DNA of 64,000 bases from Streptomyces capillispiralis. Its GTDB lineage: Bacteria > Actinomycetota > Actinomycetes > Streptomycetales > Streptomycetaceae. The position numbers were made by a program, and so were the translations under genes. Position 1 is the first letter of the stretch, and every line of letters begins with the position of its first letter. Of this stretch, positions 49,440-58,107 are shown piece after piece. The notes below the pieces were generated by a model. That model worked only from the letters and a program-made list of their open reading frames with translations. It was not told where the DNA came from and ran no database searches. The stretch spans positions 3,194,501-3,258,500 of the forward strand of contig NZ_VIWV01000001.1 of assembly GCF_007829875.1 (NCBI RefSeq). Direction: 5' to 3'.

Positions 49440-50117
49440 TTACTGCTCCGCCAGGGCGCGCAGCCGGCTCAGCGCACGGTGCTGCGCCACCCGGACGGCG
49501 CCGGGTGACATTCCCAACATCTGTCCAGTCTCCTCCGCGGTGAGCCCCACGGCGATGCGCAGCAGGATCAGCTCGCGCTGGTTCTCGGGCAGGTTGGCGA
49601 GGAGTTTCTTGGCCCATTCGGCGTCGCTGCTGAGCAGGGCGCGCTCCTCCGGGCCGAGGGAGTCGTCGGGGCGCTCGGGCATCTCGTCGGAGGGCACGGC
49701 GGTGGATCCGGGGTGGCGCATGGCCGCGCGCTGCAGGTCGGCGACCTTGTGGGAGGCGATGGCGAAGATGAACGCCTCGAAGGGCCGGCCGGTGTCCTTG
49801 TAGCGGGGCAGGGCGAGGAGCACCGCGACGCAGACTTCCTGGGCGAGGTCCTCGACGAAGTGCCGGGCGTCGCCGGGGAGCCGGGACAGGCGGGTGCGGC
49901 AGTAGCGCAGGGCGAGGGGGTGGACGTGGGCGAGCAGATCGTGCGTGGCCTGCTCGTCTCCGTCGACGGCGCGATGGACGAGCGCACCGATCGCCCCTTG
50001 GGCAGTGCCCGCCTCGTCGTCGCGCATCGGTCCATGGTGCCTTGCGGACGACGGGTCCGCGGCACCGTGTCCCTGGTTGTGCACTGAAGCGTTATGAGCA
50101 GGTGCGCCGGAACTCAT
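49440..50117 (-). CDS. shbA: RNA polymerase sigma factor of ShbA type
   Basis: 225 residues. After a disordered N-terminus with several His residues (1-38) come sigma region 2 (about 40-115, [21 protein letters not shown] and [13 protein letters not shown]) and region 4 (about 165-222, [21 protein letters not shown] with the [20 protein letters not shown]). ShbA orthologues direct transcription of hrdB, the principal sigma gene, in streptomycetes. ATG at 50117 follows GGGAGGG; another Met lies at 50027. The frame stays open far upstream through a 9-base repeat, but lacks a ribosome site there. Confidence 0.82.
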   Translation of the reverse strand: MSSGAPAHNASVHNQGHGAADPSSARHHGPMRDDEAGTAQGAIGALVHRAVDGDEQATHDLLAHVHPLALRYCRTRLSRLPGDARHFVEDLAQEVCVAVLLALPRYKDTGRPFEAFIFAIASHKVADLQRAAMRHPGSTAVPSDEMPERPDDSLGPEERALLSSDAEWAKKLLANLPENQRELILLRIAVGLTAEETGQMLGMSPGAVRVAQHRALSRLRALAEQ

Positions 50118-50934
50118 CCCCTGCGCCCTCCCCTTCCGCTCGACCGACTCGTCCCCGAGGAACTCCACACCCTCAAGGATGCGGCATCCTCGGCGAAACG
50201 AGCAGCGGGTACCTGACAGCGGCCTTCGCTGCCCTGGTGGGCGGGGGTTTCCGGGTCCGTCGCGCGGCGGATTCGGCCGGCCCCGGGGCCTGTCGTGGGG
50301 CCCGGTCCGAGGCCGTGCGGTGAGGTGCGTACCCGACGCCGCACGCCTGGCGCCCCTCGCGCGCCCGTCGTGCCGCGGGACGCCCCTCGCGCCCCTCGCG
50401 CGCCTGTCGTGCCTGTCGTGCCTGTCGTGCCTGTCGTGCCTGTCGTGCCTGTCGTGCCGTCGGGCGCCGGTGCCCACTCCGGCCGGGCGCATGCCCCACC
50501 CGGCCGACGATCCGTTGCGGGTCGAGTGCACGCCCCACCAGCCCGGCGACCCCTCAGCGGCCCGGCGCACGCGCTGCCGAGCCAGGGGTGATGCCGTAAC
50601 CGGAGACCCGGACGAATCCGGCCCGCGGCGCGGTACGCACGCGGCTGGGCCCCGTGCCGGGACGGCCCCGGTGGGGGCCTTCGCGTGCCGCCGCCCGTGG
50701 GCCGACCTCGCCAGGGCGGGCCCCCGCTCGCCGGCCGCCGCTCGATGATGCCGCGCGCCGGGGCGGTCCGGCCGGACGACGGACGGGCGCGGGGCCTCTC
50801 GTCCGGATCAGGCCGGATGCGCGGATCCCGGCTCCGTACCCGGCCCCCGCCCCGCCGAGCGTGTCGGCGTCTCGCGGGGTTCGGTGACGGATCCGGGCGC
50901 TGCGCCCGATCCGGCGTGATCCACACGCAAGGCC
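50118..50934. other. Long repeat-bearing gap between shbA and bldM
   Basis: 817 bases with no supported gene. It contains an imperfect 9-base array from about 50350, dominated by six copies of GCCTGTCGT. The shbA promoter should lie on its left and the bldM 3' end on its right. GC-rich overlapping frames are artefacts. Confidence 0.55.
50402..50455. repeat. 9-base tandem repeat, six units
   Basis: Six perfect copies of GCCTGTCGT, flanked on the left by related GCGCCCCTC-type units. In the minus frame open to shbA it would encode an (HDR)n run. Confidence 0.9.
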
Positions 50935-51546
50935 CTAGCGCACGAGGCCCCACCGGAAGCCCAGCGCCACCGCGTGGGCCCGGTCCGACGCGCCGAGCTT
51001 CTTGAAGAGCCGCCGGGCGTGCGTCTTGACGGTGTCCTCGGAGAGGAACAGCTCGCGCCCGATCTCGGCGTTGGAACGGCCGTGGCTCATGCCTTCGAGG
51101 ACCTGGATCTCACGCGCGGTGAGCGTGGGCGCGGCGCCCATCTCCGCCGAGCGCAGCCGGCGCGGGGCGAGCCGCCAGGTCGGGTCGGCGAGCGCCTGTG
51201 TGACCGTGGCCCGCAGCTCCGCGCGGGAGGCGTCCTTGTGCAGGTAGCCACGGGCACCGGCGGCCACCGCGAGGGCCACCCCGTCGAGGTCCTCGGCGAC
51301 GGTGAGCATGATGATGCGCGCACCGGGGTCGGCGGACAGCAGCCGCCGCACCGTCTCGACGCCGCCCAGACCGGGCATGCGTACGTCCATCAGAATCAGG
51401 TCCGAGCGGTCGGCACCCCAGCGGCGGAGGACTTCCTCGCCGTTGGCAGCCGTCGTCACGCGCTCGACGCCGGGCACGGTCGCGACCGCGCGGCGGAGCG
51501 CCTCTCGGGCAAGCGGGGAGTCGTCGCAGACGAGGACGGAAGTCAT
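50935..51546 (-). CDS. bldM: Developmental response regulator BldM
   Basis: 203 residues, the expected length. Receiver domain (1-118) with D8-D9 region, phospho-acceptor-position D54 (LMDVRMPG) and K104, and a LuxR-type HTH (about 138-195) with LTAREIQVLEGMS and DTVKTHARRL. BldM is required for aerial hyphae, and with WhiI controls late sporulation genes; it works independently of phosphorylation in S. coelicolor. An exact sigma-BldN promoter lies upstream. It diverges from whiD, as in other streptomycetes. Confidence 0.96.
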   Translation of the reverse strand: MTSVLVCDDSPLAREALRRAVATVPGVERVTTAANGEEVLRRWGADRSDLILMDVRMPGLGGVETVRRLLSADPGARIIMLTVAEDLDGVALAVAAGARGYLHKDASRAELRATVTQALADPTWRLAPRRLRSAEMGAAPTLTAREIQVLEGMSHGRSNAEIGRELFLSEDTVKTHARRLFKKLGASDRAHAVALGFRWGLVR

Positions 51547-51669
51547 GGCCGCCCTCCGCAGCTGATGCGCGTCACCTTGAGCCTCCAGGCTGGTACGAAA
51601 TCGTCACCTGTGCGGTCGACCGTCTCGGACGCCCGCCCGAGCGCTTGTTCCTTCAACCGCCTCGCACTC

Positions 51670-51697
51670 TCAACGACGGTCACTCGAAAGAGTTACG
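51670..51697 (-). promoter_or_regulatory. Sigma-BldN-dependent bldM promoter
   Basis: On the minus strand CGTAAC (51697-51692), 16 bases, CGTTGA (51675-51670), exactly the sigma-BldN consensus known for bldM p1. A transcript would start about 51663 with a leader of about 117 bases. No gene lies in the 380-base gap 51547-51926. Confidence 0.85.
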
Positions 51698-51926
51698 GGG
51701 CCGTCTGCCATCTTCGGCACTCTACGTGAGGAGACGGACACGGTGCAGACATGCGCGACGGGCCCCCGAACTTTCATCACAACCCGTGCCCCATTCAGCC
51801 CCTTTTCTTCCCCTTTGTTGGTGTCCGGGGCTAGATTCGCAATGAGTCATATTTTCATCTCCTTGGATCGTAGTTGTACGGTCGTGGACACCGGATCCGC
51901 CCAGAACGGCTACAAGGGGTCACGCA

Positions 51927-52256
51927 ATGGCAGATTTCTCCCGCCTTCCCGGACCGAACGCGGACCTGTGGGACTGGCAGCTCCTGGCTGCCTGCCGCGG
52001 GGTGGACAGCTCGCTCTTCTTCCACCCCGAGGGCGAGCGTGGTGCGGCTCGGAGCGCTCGCGAGAACTCGGCCAAAGAGGTCTGCATGAGGTGCCCGGTA
52101 CGCGCCGAGTGCGCCGCGCACGCGCTGGCGGTACGTGAGCCGTACGGCGTGTGGGGCGGGCTGACCGAGGACGAGCGCGAAGAGCTGATGGGGCGGGCGC
52201 GCAACCGGCTGGTGTCGGCATCGGCCGCCGCCGGGCACGCCGCTTCGAACAACTGA
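51927..52256 (+). CDS. whiD: WhiB-like iron-sulfur sporulation protein WhiD
   Basis: 109 residues. Cysteines C23, C53, C56 and C62 bind a nitric-oxide- and oxygen-sensitive [4Fe-4S] cluster. The GVWGG turn and basic C-terminal helix are present. WhiD binds the principal sigma factor region 4 and is needed for spore maturation. ATG at 51927 is preceded by AAGGGG. The C-terminal tail (ASAAAGHAASNN) is a few residues shorter than the S. coelicolor protein as I recall. A hairpin terminator follows. Confidence 0.96.
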   Translation: MADFSRLPGPNADLWDWQLLAACRGVDSSLFFHPEGERGAARSARENSAKEVCMRCPVRAECAAHALAVREPYGVWGGLTEDEREELMGRARNRLVSASAAAGHAASNN

Positions 52257-52287
52257 AGGAACGTTTCTTCAGGAGGTAAGGACAGAA

Positions 52288-52311
52288 CAAGGGCACGTAC
52301 GCGTGCCCTTG
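52288..52311. terminator. Terminator between whiD and lysR-type gene
   Basis: CAAGGGCACG, loop TACG, CGTGCCCTTG: a perfect 10-base stem in the 81-base convergent gap. Confidence 0.8.
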
Positions 52312-52337
52312 CCGCCGCCGACCGTCATACGTGCGGT

Positions 52338-53234
52338 TCAGCGGGCGGTGACCGTCGCCAGCTTCTCCAGCGTCGCGGTGACCGCCGGCACCTGGGCGAG
52401 GTCCGGGAGCGTGAGCGCGACGATCTCCCGCCGCACCGCGGGCTCCAGCACCACGGTGCGCACACCCCGGGGGCGTACGGACTCGATGGCCAGCTGGGGC
52501 AGGACCGCGACCCCGAGTCCTGCGCCGACCAGCCCGGCCACCGCCGGATAGTCGTCGGTCGCGAAGTCGATGCGCGGGGTGAAACCGGCCGCCTCGCACA
52601 CCTCGACCAGCTGGCCCCGGCAGCGCGGACAGCCGGCGATCCAGGGTTCGTCGGCGAAATCACCGATGGCGACGGACTCCGCGCGGGCGAGCCGGTGCCG
52701 CTCCGGTACGAGCCCCACGAGCCGGTCCGTCAGCAGCGGCCGTACGACGAGGTCGTCCCATTCCTCGGCGCCCGCCGCCCCCTCGTACCGGAAGGCGAGG
52801 GCCACGTCGCAGTCGCCCTCGCGCAGCATCTCCACGGAGCGGGGCGGTTCGGCCTCCTCCAGGGAGACCCTGGTGCCCGGGTGGGCGTCGCGCAGGGCGG
52901 CGAGGGCGGTCGGGACGAGCGTGGAGCTGCCGCTGGGGAAGGAGACGAGGCGGACCCGGCCCGCGCGCAGCCCGGCGATGGCGGCGACCTCCTCCTCGGC
53001 GGCGGTGAGCCCGGCGATGATCCCGGCGGCGTGCCTCACCAGCGCCTCTCCGGCCTGCGTCAGACGCATCTCGCGGCCGCTGCGGATGAGCAGGGGGGTG
53101 CCGACGGACGCCTCCAGCGCCTTCATCTGCTGGCTCACCGCGGGCTGGGTGCAGCCCAGCTCCCGGGCCGCAGCGGAGAAGGAACCGGTGGTGGCCACGG
53201 CGCGCAGCACGCGGAGATGACGAGCTTCGATCAC
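52338..53234 (-). CDS. LysR-family transcriptional regulator
   Basis: 298 residues. N-terminal winged helix (LRAVATTGSFSAAARELGCTQPAVSQQMKALE, about 7-38) and a LysR substrate-binding domain, with CPRCRGQLVEVCEAAGF late. GTG at 53234 is chosen as the conserved HLRVLRAV start follows five residues later. It diverges from the MOSC gene across an 80-base AT-leaning gap that has ATAAGTCGTC and GGCGAATAAT arms of an imperfect palindrome, a likely operator. It probably controls that gene, itself or both. Confidence 0.87.
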   Translation of the reverse strand: MIEARHLRVLRAVATTGSFSAAARELGCTQPAVSQQMKALEASVGTPLLIRSGREMRLTQAGEALVRHAAGIIAGLTAAEEEVAAIAGLRAGRVRLVSFPSGSSTLVPTALAALRDAHPGTRVSLEEAEPPRSVEMLREGDCDVALAFRYEGAAGAEEWDDLVVRPLLTDRLVGLVPERHRLARAESVAIGDFADEPWIAGCPRCRGQLVEVCEAAGFTPRIDFATDDYPAVAGLVGAGLGVAVLPQLAIESVRPRGVRTVVLEPAVRREIVALTLPDLAQVPAVTATLEKLATVTAR

Positions 53235-53314
53235 ACCCCAAGGATAAGTCGTCCTTTGGTGCGAAGGCGAATAATGCGTCGACGCTTTGATCTCCATCGC
53301 CTACCGTGCGACGC

Positions 53315-53995
53315 ATGAAGCTTCTGTCTGTGAACCTGGGGCGGCCCGAGGTGGTGCCGTACACGGACCACCGTGACGGGGTGACCGGCATCGACAAGCG
53401 GCCCGTGGACGGGCCGGTGCGGGTGGCGGCGCCGGGCCCGAAGGGGTTCGGTGCGAGCGGTCTGGACGGGGACGCCGTGTGCGAGACCCGGCACCACGGC
53501 GGGAACGACCAGGCGGTGTACGCCGTCGCCCGCGAGGACCTCGACGCGTGGGAGCGCACGCTGGGGCGCACGCTGGCGAACGGCTCGTTCGGCGAGAACC
53601 TCACCACGGAGGGGATCGACGTGTCCGGCGCCCTGATCGGTGAGCGCTGGGCCGTCGGGCCCGAGGTGCTGCTGGAGATCACCTCCGGGCGTATCCCCTG
53701 CCGCACCTTCCAGGGCCACATGGGTGAGAAGGGCTGGGTGAAGCGGTTCACGGAGCGGGGTGCGCCGGGTGCGTATCTGCGGGTGATCCGGCCCGGTGAG
53801 ATCCGCGCGGGTGACGCGGTCCGGGTCGTGCACCGGCCGGACCACGAGGTGACGGTCGCCCTGCAGTTCCGCGCGGTGACGACCGAGCGGACGCTGCTGC
53901 CCCGGCTGCTGGAGGCGGGCGAGGCGCTGCATCCGGAGGCGGTGGCGACGGCACGGACGTACGTGGAGAAGTACGGTGCGGGCTCGCCGGCCTGA
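53315..53995 (+). CDS. MOSC-domain protein (YiiM-like)
   Basis: 226 residues, a beta-rich MOSC domain with DAVCETRHHGGNDQAVYAV (about 50-68), GSFGENLTTEG, and the conserved Cys in SGRIPCRTFQGH, which in this family receives or transfers sulfur from the molybdenum cofactor. YiiM-like proteins reduce hydroxylated purine bases (family knowledge). ATG at 53315 has no ribosome site and TACCGT lies about 7 bases before, consistent with a leaderless message. The divergent LysR gene suggests induction by a substrate. Confidence 0.85.
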   Translation: MKLLSVNLGRPEVVPYTDHRDGVTGIDKRPVDGPVRVAAPGPKGFGASGLDGDAVCETRHHGGNDQAVYAVAREDLDAWERTLGRTLANGSFGENLTTEGIDVSGALIGERWAVGPEVLLEITSGRIPCRTFQGHMGEKGWVKRFTERGAPGAYLRVIRPGEIRAGDAVRVVHRPDHEVTVALQFRAVTTERTLLPRLLEAGEALHPEAVATARTYVEKYGAGSPA

Positions 53996-54046
53996 CGGCC
54001 CTGGACGTGAGCGGATGCTTCGGCTCCGGGTAACTACTCTTGCGCC

Positions 54047-54820
54047 ATGACAACGGCTCTGATTACGGGATCGACGGCTGGGATCGGTGCCGCGTTCGCG
54101 CGGCGGCTGGCGGCCGACGGACACGACCTGGTGCTGGTGGCCCGCGACACCGGCCGGCTGCGCGAACAGGCCACCGAGCTGCACGACCGCCACGGCATCG
54201 AGGCGGAGGTGCTGACCGCCGACCTGGCGGACGACAAGGGCATCGAGTCGGTGGCCGAACGGCTCGGTGACCGCAGGAACCCCGTCGATCTGCTGGTCAA
54301 CAACGCCGGTTTCGGCAACAAGGGCCGTTATCTCGCCGTCCCCATGGCCGACGAGCTGAGGATGCTCAAGGTGCACTGCGAGGCGGTGCTCCGGCTGACG
54401 TCGGCGGCGGCGGAGGCGATGCGGGAGCGCGGCCGCGGCGGTGTCGTCAACGTCGCCTCGGTGGCGGCGTTCGTGCCGCGCGGTACGTACGGGGCGTCCA
54501 AGGCGTGGGTCGTGCAGTTCACGCAGGGCGCGGCCCGGGACCTCGCGGACAGCGGCGTACGGCTGATGGCGCTGTGCCCCGGTTTCGTGCGCACCGAGTT
54601 CCACGACCGGGCCGGTATGGGGACGGACAACATCCCGGACTGGATGTGGCTGGACGCGGACAAGGTCGCCGCGGCGGCGCTCGCGGACCTGGCCCGGGGC
54701 AAGTCGCTGTCGATCCCCGACCCGCGGTACAAGGCGCTGATGGGGGCGGCGAAGCTGGTCCCGCGCGGGCTGCTGGGCGGCATCTCCTCCCGGACGGGAC
54801 GCAAGTACGGGCCCCAGTGA
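54047..54820 (+). CDS. Short-chain dehydrogenase/reductase
   Basis: 257 residues, classical SDR. Cofactor motif TGSTAGIGA (about 7-15), NNAG, catalytic Ser in NVASVAAF and YGASK. The C-terminus ends basic with SSRTGRKYG. It reduces or oxidises an unknown alcohol or ketone with NAD(P)H. TACTCT ends 6 bases before the ATG and there is no ribosome site, so a leaderless mRNA is likely. It is independent of the preceding MOSC gene by 51 bases. Confidence 0.87.
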   Translation: MTTALITGSTAGIGAAFARRLAADGHDLVLVARDTGRLREQATELHDRHGIEAEVLTADLADDKGIESVAERLGDRRNPVDLLVNNAGFGNKGRYLAVPMADELRMLKVHCEAVLRLTSAAAEAMRERGRGGVVNVASVAAFVPRGTYGASKAWVVQFTQGAARDLADSGVRLMALCPGFVRTEFHDRAGMGTDNIPDWMWLDADKVAAAALADLARGKSLSIPDPRYKALMGAAKLVPRGLLGGISSRTGRKYGPQ

Positions 54821-54919
54821 CGGCCCGGCGCCGGCCCCCTCCACAGCGGGCCGGGGTCCGCGCCCCGGAGCAGAATGGGTGCTGACAGGACCCGGACCAG
54901 GAGGGCCGGAGGTGGCGTC

Positions 54920-55627
54920 ATGACCTTCGTACAGCTCATCGACTGCAGGACCAGCCGGTTCGAGGAGATGGATCGGCTCATGGACCGGTGGGTCGAGCAG
55001 ACCAAGGGGAAGCGGACGGCGACGCACGCGGTGGTCGGCAAGGACCGCTCGGACGCCTCGCACGTCGTCGAGATCGTGGAGTTCCCCTCGTACGAGGAGG
55101 CGATGCGCAACTCGCAGCTGCCGGAGACCGACCGGATCTTCCGGGAGATGGTGGCGCTCTGCGACGAGATGCCCACGTTCACCGATCTGGAGGTGACGCG
55201 GGACGCCCAGCTGAACACGGACGCCGCGCGGCGGTTCTTCGAGGTGCTGGCCACCGAGGACGACCTGTCACCGATGACGGGCCTGGTCGAGGAGCACTAC
55301 CACGACCACGACCCGGCCAACGAGCAGGACGTCATCGGCCTGGACCACCTGCGGCGCGAGATGGACGTGTGGCGCGGCGGCTTCGACTTCTCGGTCCGCG
55401 TCGAGGACCAGATCGCCCAGGGGGACCGGGTGTGCACGCGGTGGAGCTGGGAGGGGACCCACAAGGGCGACTTCCTCGGCATCCCGCCGACGGGGAAGAA
55501 GGTCTCCACCACGGGTACGACCATCTTCCGCTTCGGCTCCAACGGCAAGATCGTCGAGGGCTGGTGGCAGTACGACCGGCTGGGGCTGATGTCCCAACTG
55601 GGGGCGCTGGAGCCGACGGAACTGTGA
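54920..55627 (+). CDS. Two-domain protein: ABM-like plus SnoaL-like polyketide/ester cyclase
   Basis: 235 residues. The N-terminal 85 residues resemble a dimeric alpha+beta (ABM) fold, with VQLIDCRTSRFEEMDRLMDRW and VVEIVEFPSYEEA. The C-terminal part (about 95-230) resembles a SnoaL/NTF2-like ester cyclase with HYHDHDPANEQDVIGLDH and GTHKGDFLGIPPTGK. No polyketide genes are nearby, so it is probably a general enzyme or binding protein. AGGAGGGCCGGAGGTGG supplies a ribosome site before 54920. Confidence 0.82.
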   Translation: MTFVQLIDCRTSRFEEMDRLMDRWVEQTKGKRTATHAVVGKDRSDASHVVEIVEFPSYEEAMRNSQLPETDRIFREMVALCDEMPTFTDLEVTRDAQLNTDAARRFFEVLATEDDLSPMTGLVEEHYHDHDPANEQDVIGLDHLRREMDVWRGGFDFSVRVEDQIAQGDRVCTRWSWEGTHKGDFLGIPPTGKKVSTTGTTIFRFGSNGKIVEGWWQYDRLGLMSQLGALEPTEL

Positions 55628-55694
55628 ACGGTGCGCGAGAAGGGTGAAGGGCTGCGGGGAGCACGCAGCGCTCCCCGGGGCCCCTCGGTCGCCG

Positions 55695-56774
55695 TCAGAC
55701 GCAAGGCGCGAGCGTCCAACGGCTGAGCGTGGAGCTGTCCTCGTCGTACGTCAGCCAGGTCCCGTCGCCGAGCGGGCGCACATAGCTGTCGACGGGACCC
55801 TGCGGATAGGCGACCACCCCGCGTATCCGCAGGGTGCGGGCGTCGAGCAGCCAGTGGCGGGCCTGCTCCGGCTCCTCGTCGGAGTCGACCGTCGAGGCGA
55901 TGACGGTGGCGGCGTCGACGAATCCGCAGCCGTAGTCCCAGTAGGTCTCGTCGTCCTCGTCGTCCTCGTCGGCGGCGGACTCGGGTTCCTGCTCGGCGGT
56001 CACCGTGCCGTCCAGGGCGTGCAGTCGCAGGTCCGCCCCGTAGTGCTCGACCGTCAGGAAGCCCGGGTGTCCCGCGTGGACGTCCATCAGAATGCGGTCC
56101 AGGCCCTCGTTCAGGTCCCAGCTCGTCAGCTTCTCGCCGTCCCAGCGCGCCCAGTACAGCAGGATGCCGTCCTGGCCCATGCCGATACTCAGGCCCATGT
56201 GGACCCCGTCGGGGTGGGAGAGGTGGTTCGAACCGGCCGCCGCGCTGTCCAGCGGCAGGCTCGCCAGCTCCCGTCCGTCCCGGGCGTCCAGGACGACCCA
56301 GCGCTCCTCCCAGCCACCCGGCTCCGGCTCGGCCACGACATGCGCCCAGACCAGCCGGCCGTCGTCCGAGACCCGGCAGGAGCCGTGCTCCAGACCACGG
56401 CACACCTCCTGCTCGTCCCCCGTGTGCGGGTGACCGAGCTCGGGGCCCCAGCAGCCGTGCCGGTACTCCCACAGCGTCTCCCCGCCCCGGCCCATGGCCC
56501 GGACCGCGCGCTGCCCCGAGAACACCGCGAACGTGCCGTCGGGGCTCACCGAGTGGACGCCGTGGTCCCACCGGGGCCAGGGAAGGGGGAAGACGCTCGT
56601 CGGTGCGCGCTCCCCCGCGAACAGCTCTCGAAGATCATGAACCTCCAGCTCGTGCCCGTTGCGGAGCAGGGCACGGCACGAGCCGTCCCTACGGCTCTCC
56701 AGCGCGAATCCGTTGACCAGTGCGCCTCCACCCGGCAGCCTCACCGAGTCGCGCAGTTGTGCGGTGATCGACAT
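55695..56774 (-). CDS. Predicted beta-propeller protein, damage-promoter linked
   Basis: 359 residues, no signal peptide or membrane helix. It has repeated blade-like patterns of Trp/Asp/Gly with HSVSPDGTFAVFSG, CRVSDDGRLVWAHV, WVVLDARDGRELASL and LDARTLRIRGVVAYP, suggesting a WD/Kelch-like propeller. A Cys/His cluster HGCWGPELGHPHTGDEQEVCRG lies around 106-127. Function unknown. A near-consensus PafBC-type promoter predicts the transcript starts at the ATG itself, so it may be part of the DNA-damage response. Confidence 0.7.
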   Translation of the reverse strand: MSITAQLRDSVRLPGGGALVNGFALESRRDGSCRALLRNGHELEVHDLRELFAGERAPTSVFPLPWPRWDHGVHSVSPDGTFAVFSGQRAVRAMGRGGETLWEYRHGCWGPELGHPHTGDEQEVCRGLEHGSCRVSDDGRLVWAHVVAEPEPGGWEERWVVLDARDGRELASLPLDSAAAGSNHLSHPDGVHMGLSIGMGQDGILLYWARWDGEKLTSWDLNEGLDRILMDVHAGHPGFLTVEHYGADLRLHALDGTVTAEQEPESAADEDDEDDETYWDYGCGFVDAATVIASTVDSDEEPEQARHWLLDARTLRIRGVVAYPQGPVDSYVRPLGDGTWLTYDEDSSTLSRWTLAPCV

Positions 56775-56780
56775 GGCCCG

Positions 56781-56803
56781 AACGTAACGGACCCCACTGA
56801 CAG
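56781..56803 (-). promoter_or_regulatory. PafBC-type damage promoter for propeller gene
   Basis: On the minus strand CTGTCAGTG (56803-56795), 8 bases, TACGTT (56786-56781). Only the first, weakly conserved T of tTGTCRGTG differs. The transcript start predicted 7 bases after the -10 is 56774, exactly the A of the ATG. Confidence 0.6.
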
Positions 56804-56879
56804 GACGGATCGCCCACGATGTACACGAACTCGTTCACGTGCAGGACGATCGCCAGGACCCTCGGCAAGGCACGATTCC

Positions 56880-57172
56880 GTCGAACTGATCGGCCGAGCT
56901 GGCCGCCAACGCCGTGACCCACGGCCGCGTTCCCGGGCCGGGACGCCGAACTGCGGTTCAGGCGGGAGGACTGCGGGCGCGTCCGCATCGAGGTCAGCGA
57001 CGCGCGGGGCGAGCGACTGCCCGAGGCGCGGGACGCCGGAAGCGGGGAGGACGGCGGGCGGGGGCTCCTCCTCGTCGCCGCCCTGGCCGAGGAGTGGGGA
57101 ACGACCCCGCGCCCCGGCGCACCCGGCAAGACGGTGCGGGCCGTGGTGCCCGCCGCGCCGGTCCGCGGGTGA
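56880..57172 (+). pseudogene. Decayed RsbW-like HATPase (anti-sigma kinase) gene
   Basis: Pieces of one HATPase_c protein occur in shifted frames: VELI at 56880, then AELAANAVTHGRVPG from 56893, then DAELRFRREDCGRVRIEVSD through GGRGLLLVAALAEEWG to the stop at 57170 (frame from 56942). One base is extra near 56938, and the first junction has lost two or gained one base. The N-terminal 50 or so residues are missing. It resembles the small single-domain ATP-binding regulators common in Streptomyces. A sequencing error would explain one shift but not the lost N-terminus. Confidence 0.7.
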
Positions 57173-57229
57173 GCCGGGGAAGGACCTGGTCCGTCAGTAG
57201 TGGTACCGGGCCTTGCATCCGGCGATGGC

Positions 57230-57511
57230 ACGGCCGTCACCCGCCGGGGCGACAGTGACGTGCGCCGGTGGACCTGGGCCGGGCATCGGGCGAACGCCGC
57301 CCTCGCCGCTTCCCTCCCCTCCGTCGTCCCGCGGCACCGGCTCCTCGACGACATCACCCGGCGGTCGTGGCGGGCGGCGGTGGCGGACGCCGGGACGGGG
57401 CTGACCCTGCCCGAGGTGGACCCGAACGCCGGGTACCGGCGGCTCCAGCGGTCGGCCGCCCCTGGGACCAGGTGCGGGGCGGCGACGCACCGCCCAGGTC
57501 GGCCCCCGTGA
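57230..57511 (+). pseudogene. Possible remnant of a DEAD/DEAH-box helicase C-terminus
   Basis: An open frame with high third-position GC reads VTRRGDSDVRRWTWAGHRANAAL and then LTLPEVDPNAGYR before losing similarity. This resembles, from memory and without a search, the C-terminal segment of large actinobacterial DEAD/DEAH helicases. No start codon with a ribosome site and no helicase motifs are present, so it can only be a fragment. Low confidence. Confidence 0.35.
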
Positions 57512-57601
57512 CTGCCGCCGCCCCGCCGGGTAACGTCCCTGTGCGCCCCTTGAGGCGCCAACTCACTGGCGTGCAGGTTCAGTTCCCGATTCGGAGACGT
57601 C

Positions 57602-58030
57602 ATGCCGCTGTCGGAAGGTCAAGCCGTGTACACCGTCGACGTGCCGCTGGGGAGCGGCGGCGAGATCGTGCGAGTGCAGGTGAACGACGCCGGGGAGGAC
57701 ATCGTGCGCGTCGGACGTGGCAGTCGTACCGTCGCCCGGGCCGAGCAGTCCCTGGAACAGATGCTGGACGTCGTACGGCCGGTCGCGGACGCCTTCGTCG
57801 GCCGCTGCCGTGGCATGCTCCAGCCGCCGGACGAGGCGACCCTCGCATTCGGCATGTCCCTCTCCGCCGACGCGAAGGTCCTCGTCGCGGGCTCCTCCGC
57901 GGAGGCCAACTTCTCCGTCAGCCTCACCTGGCACAGCAGCCCCGCCGGTACGGACGCGGTGCCGGAAGCCGCACCCGGCCCGGAGTCCGCGGGCCGAGGC
58001 CCTGAGGTCGGCCCCGCCTCCGAGGGCTGA
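57602..58030 (+). CDS. Trypco1 (trypsin-co-occurring) domain protein
   Basis: 142 residues. Beta-rich domain about 1-110: YTVDVPLGSGGEIVRVQV, then a helix with LEQMLDVVRPVADAF, and the hallmark strand pair EATLAFGMSLSADAKVL...EANFSVSLTW. The tail is disordered Pro/Gly/Ala. Trypco1 domains are found beside or fused to trypsin-like STAND proteins and are thought to regulate them (comparative genomics). It ends 77 bases before the STAND gene. ATG 57602 has a weak GGAGACGTC before it. Confidence 0.8.
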   Translation: MPLSEGQAVYTVDVPLGSGGEIVRVQVNDAGEDIVRVGRGSRTVARAEQSLEQMLDVVRPVADAFVGRCRGMLQPPDEATLAFGMSLSADAKVLVAGSSAEANFSVSLTWHSSPAGTDAVPEAAPGPESAGRGPEVGPASEG

Positions 58031-58107
58031 GTCCCGCGGGGCAGGCCGGGGCCCGCTGTCGCACTGCAGGCACCCTCCAGCTCTCCCCACCGACCGAGGA
58101 GGTCCTC

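Noticed and set aside
50350..50460. 9-base array as a CRISPR-like element
   Set aside because: Units are contiguous without spacers.
57194..57490. Minus-strand open frame ending GCKARYHY
   Set aside because: No ribosome site or signal sequence, and Arg/Pro composition typical of antisense frames.
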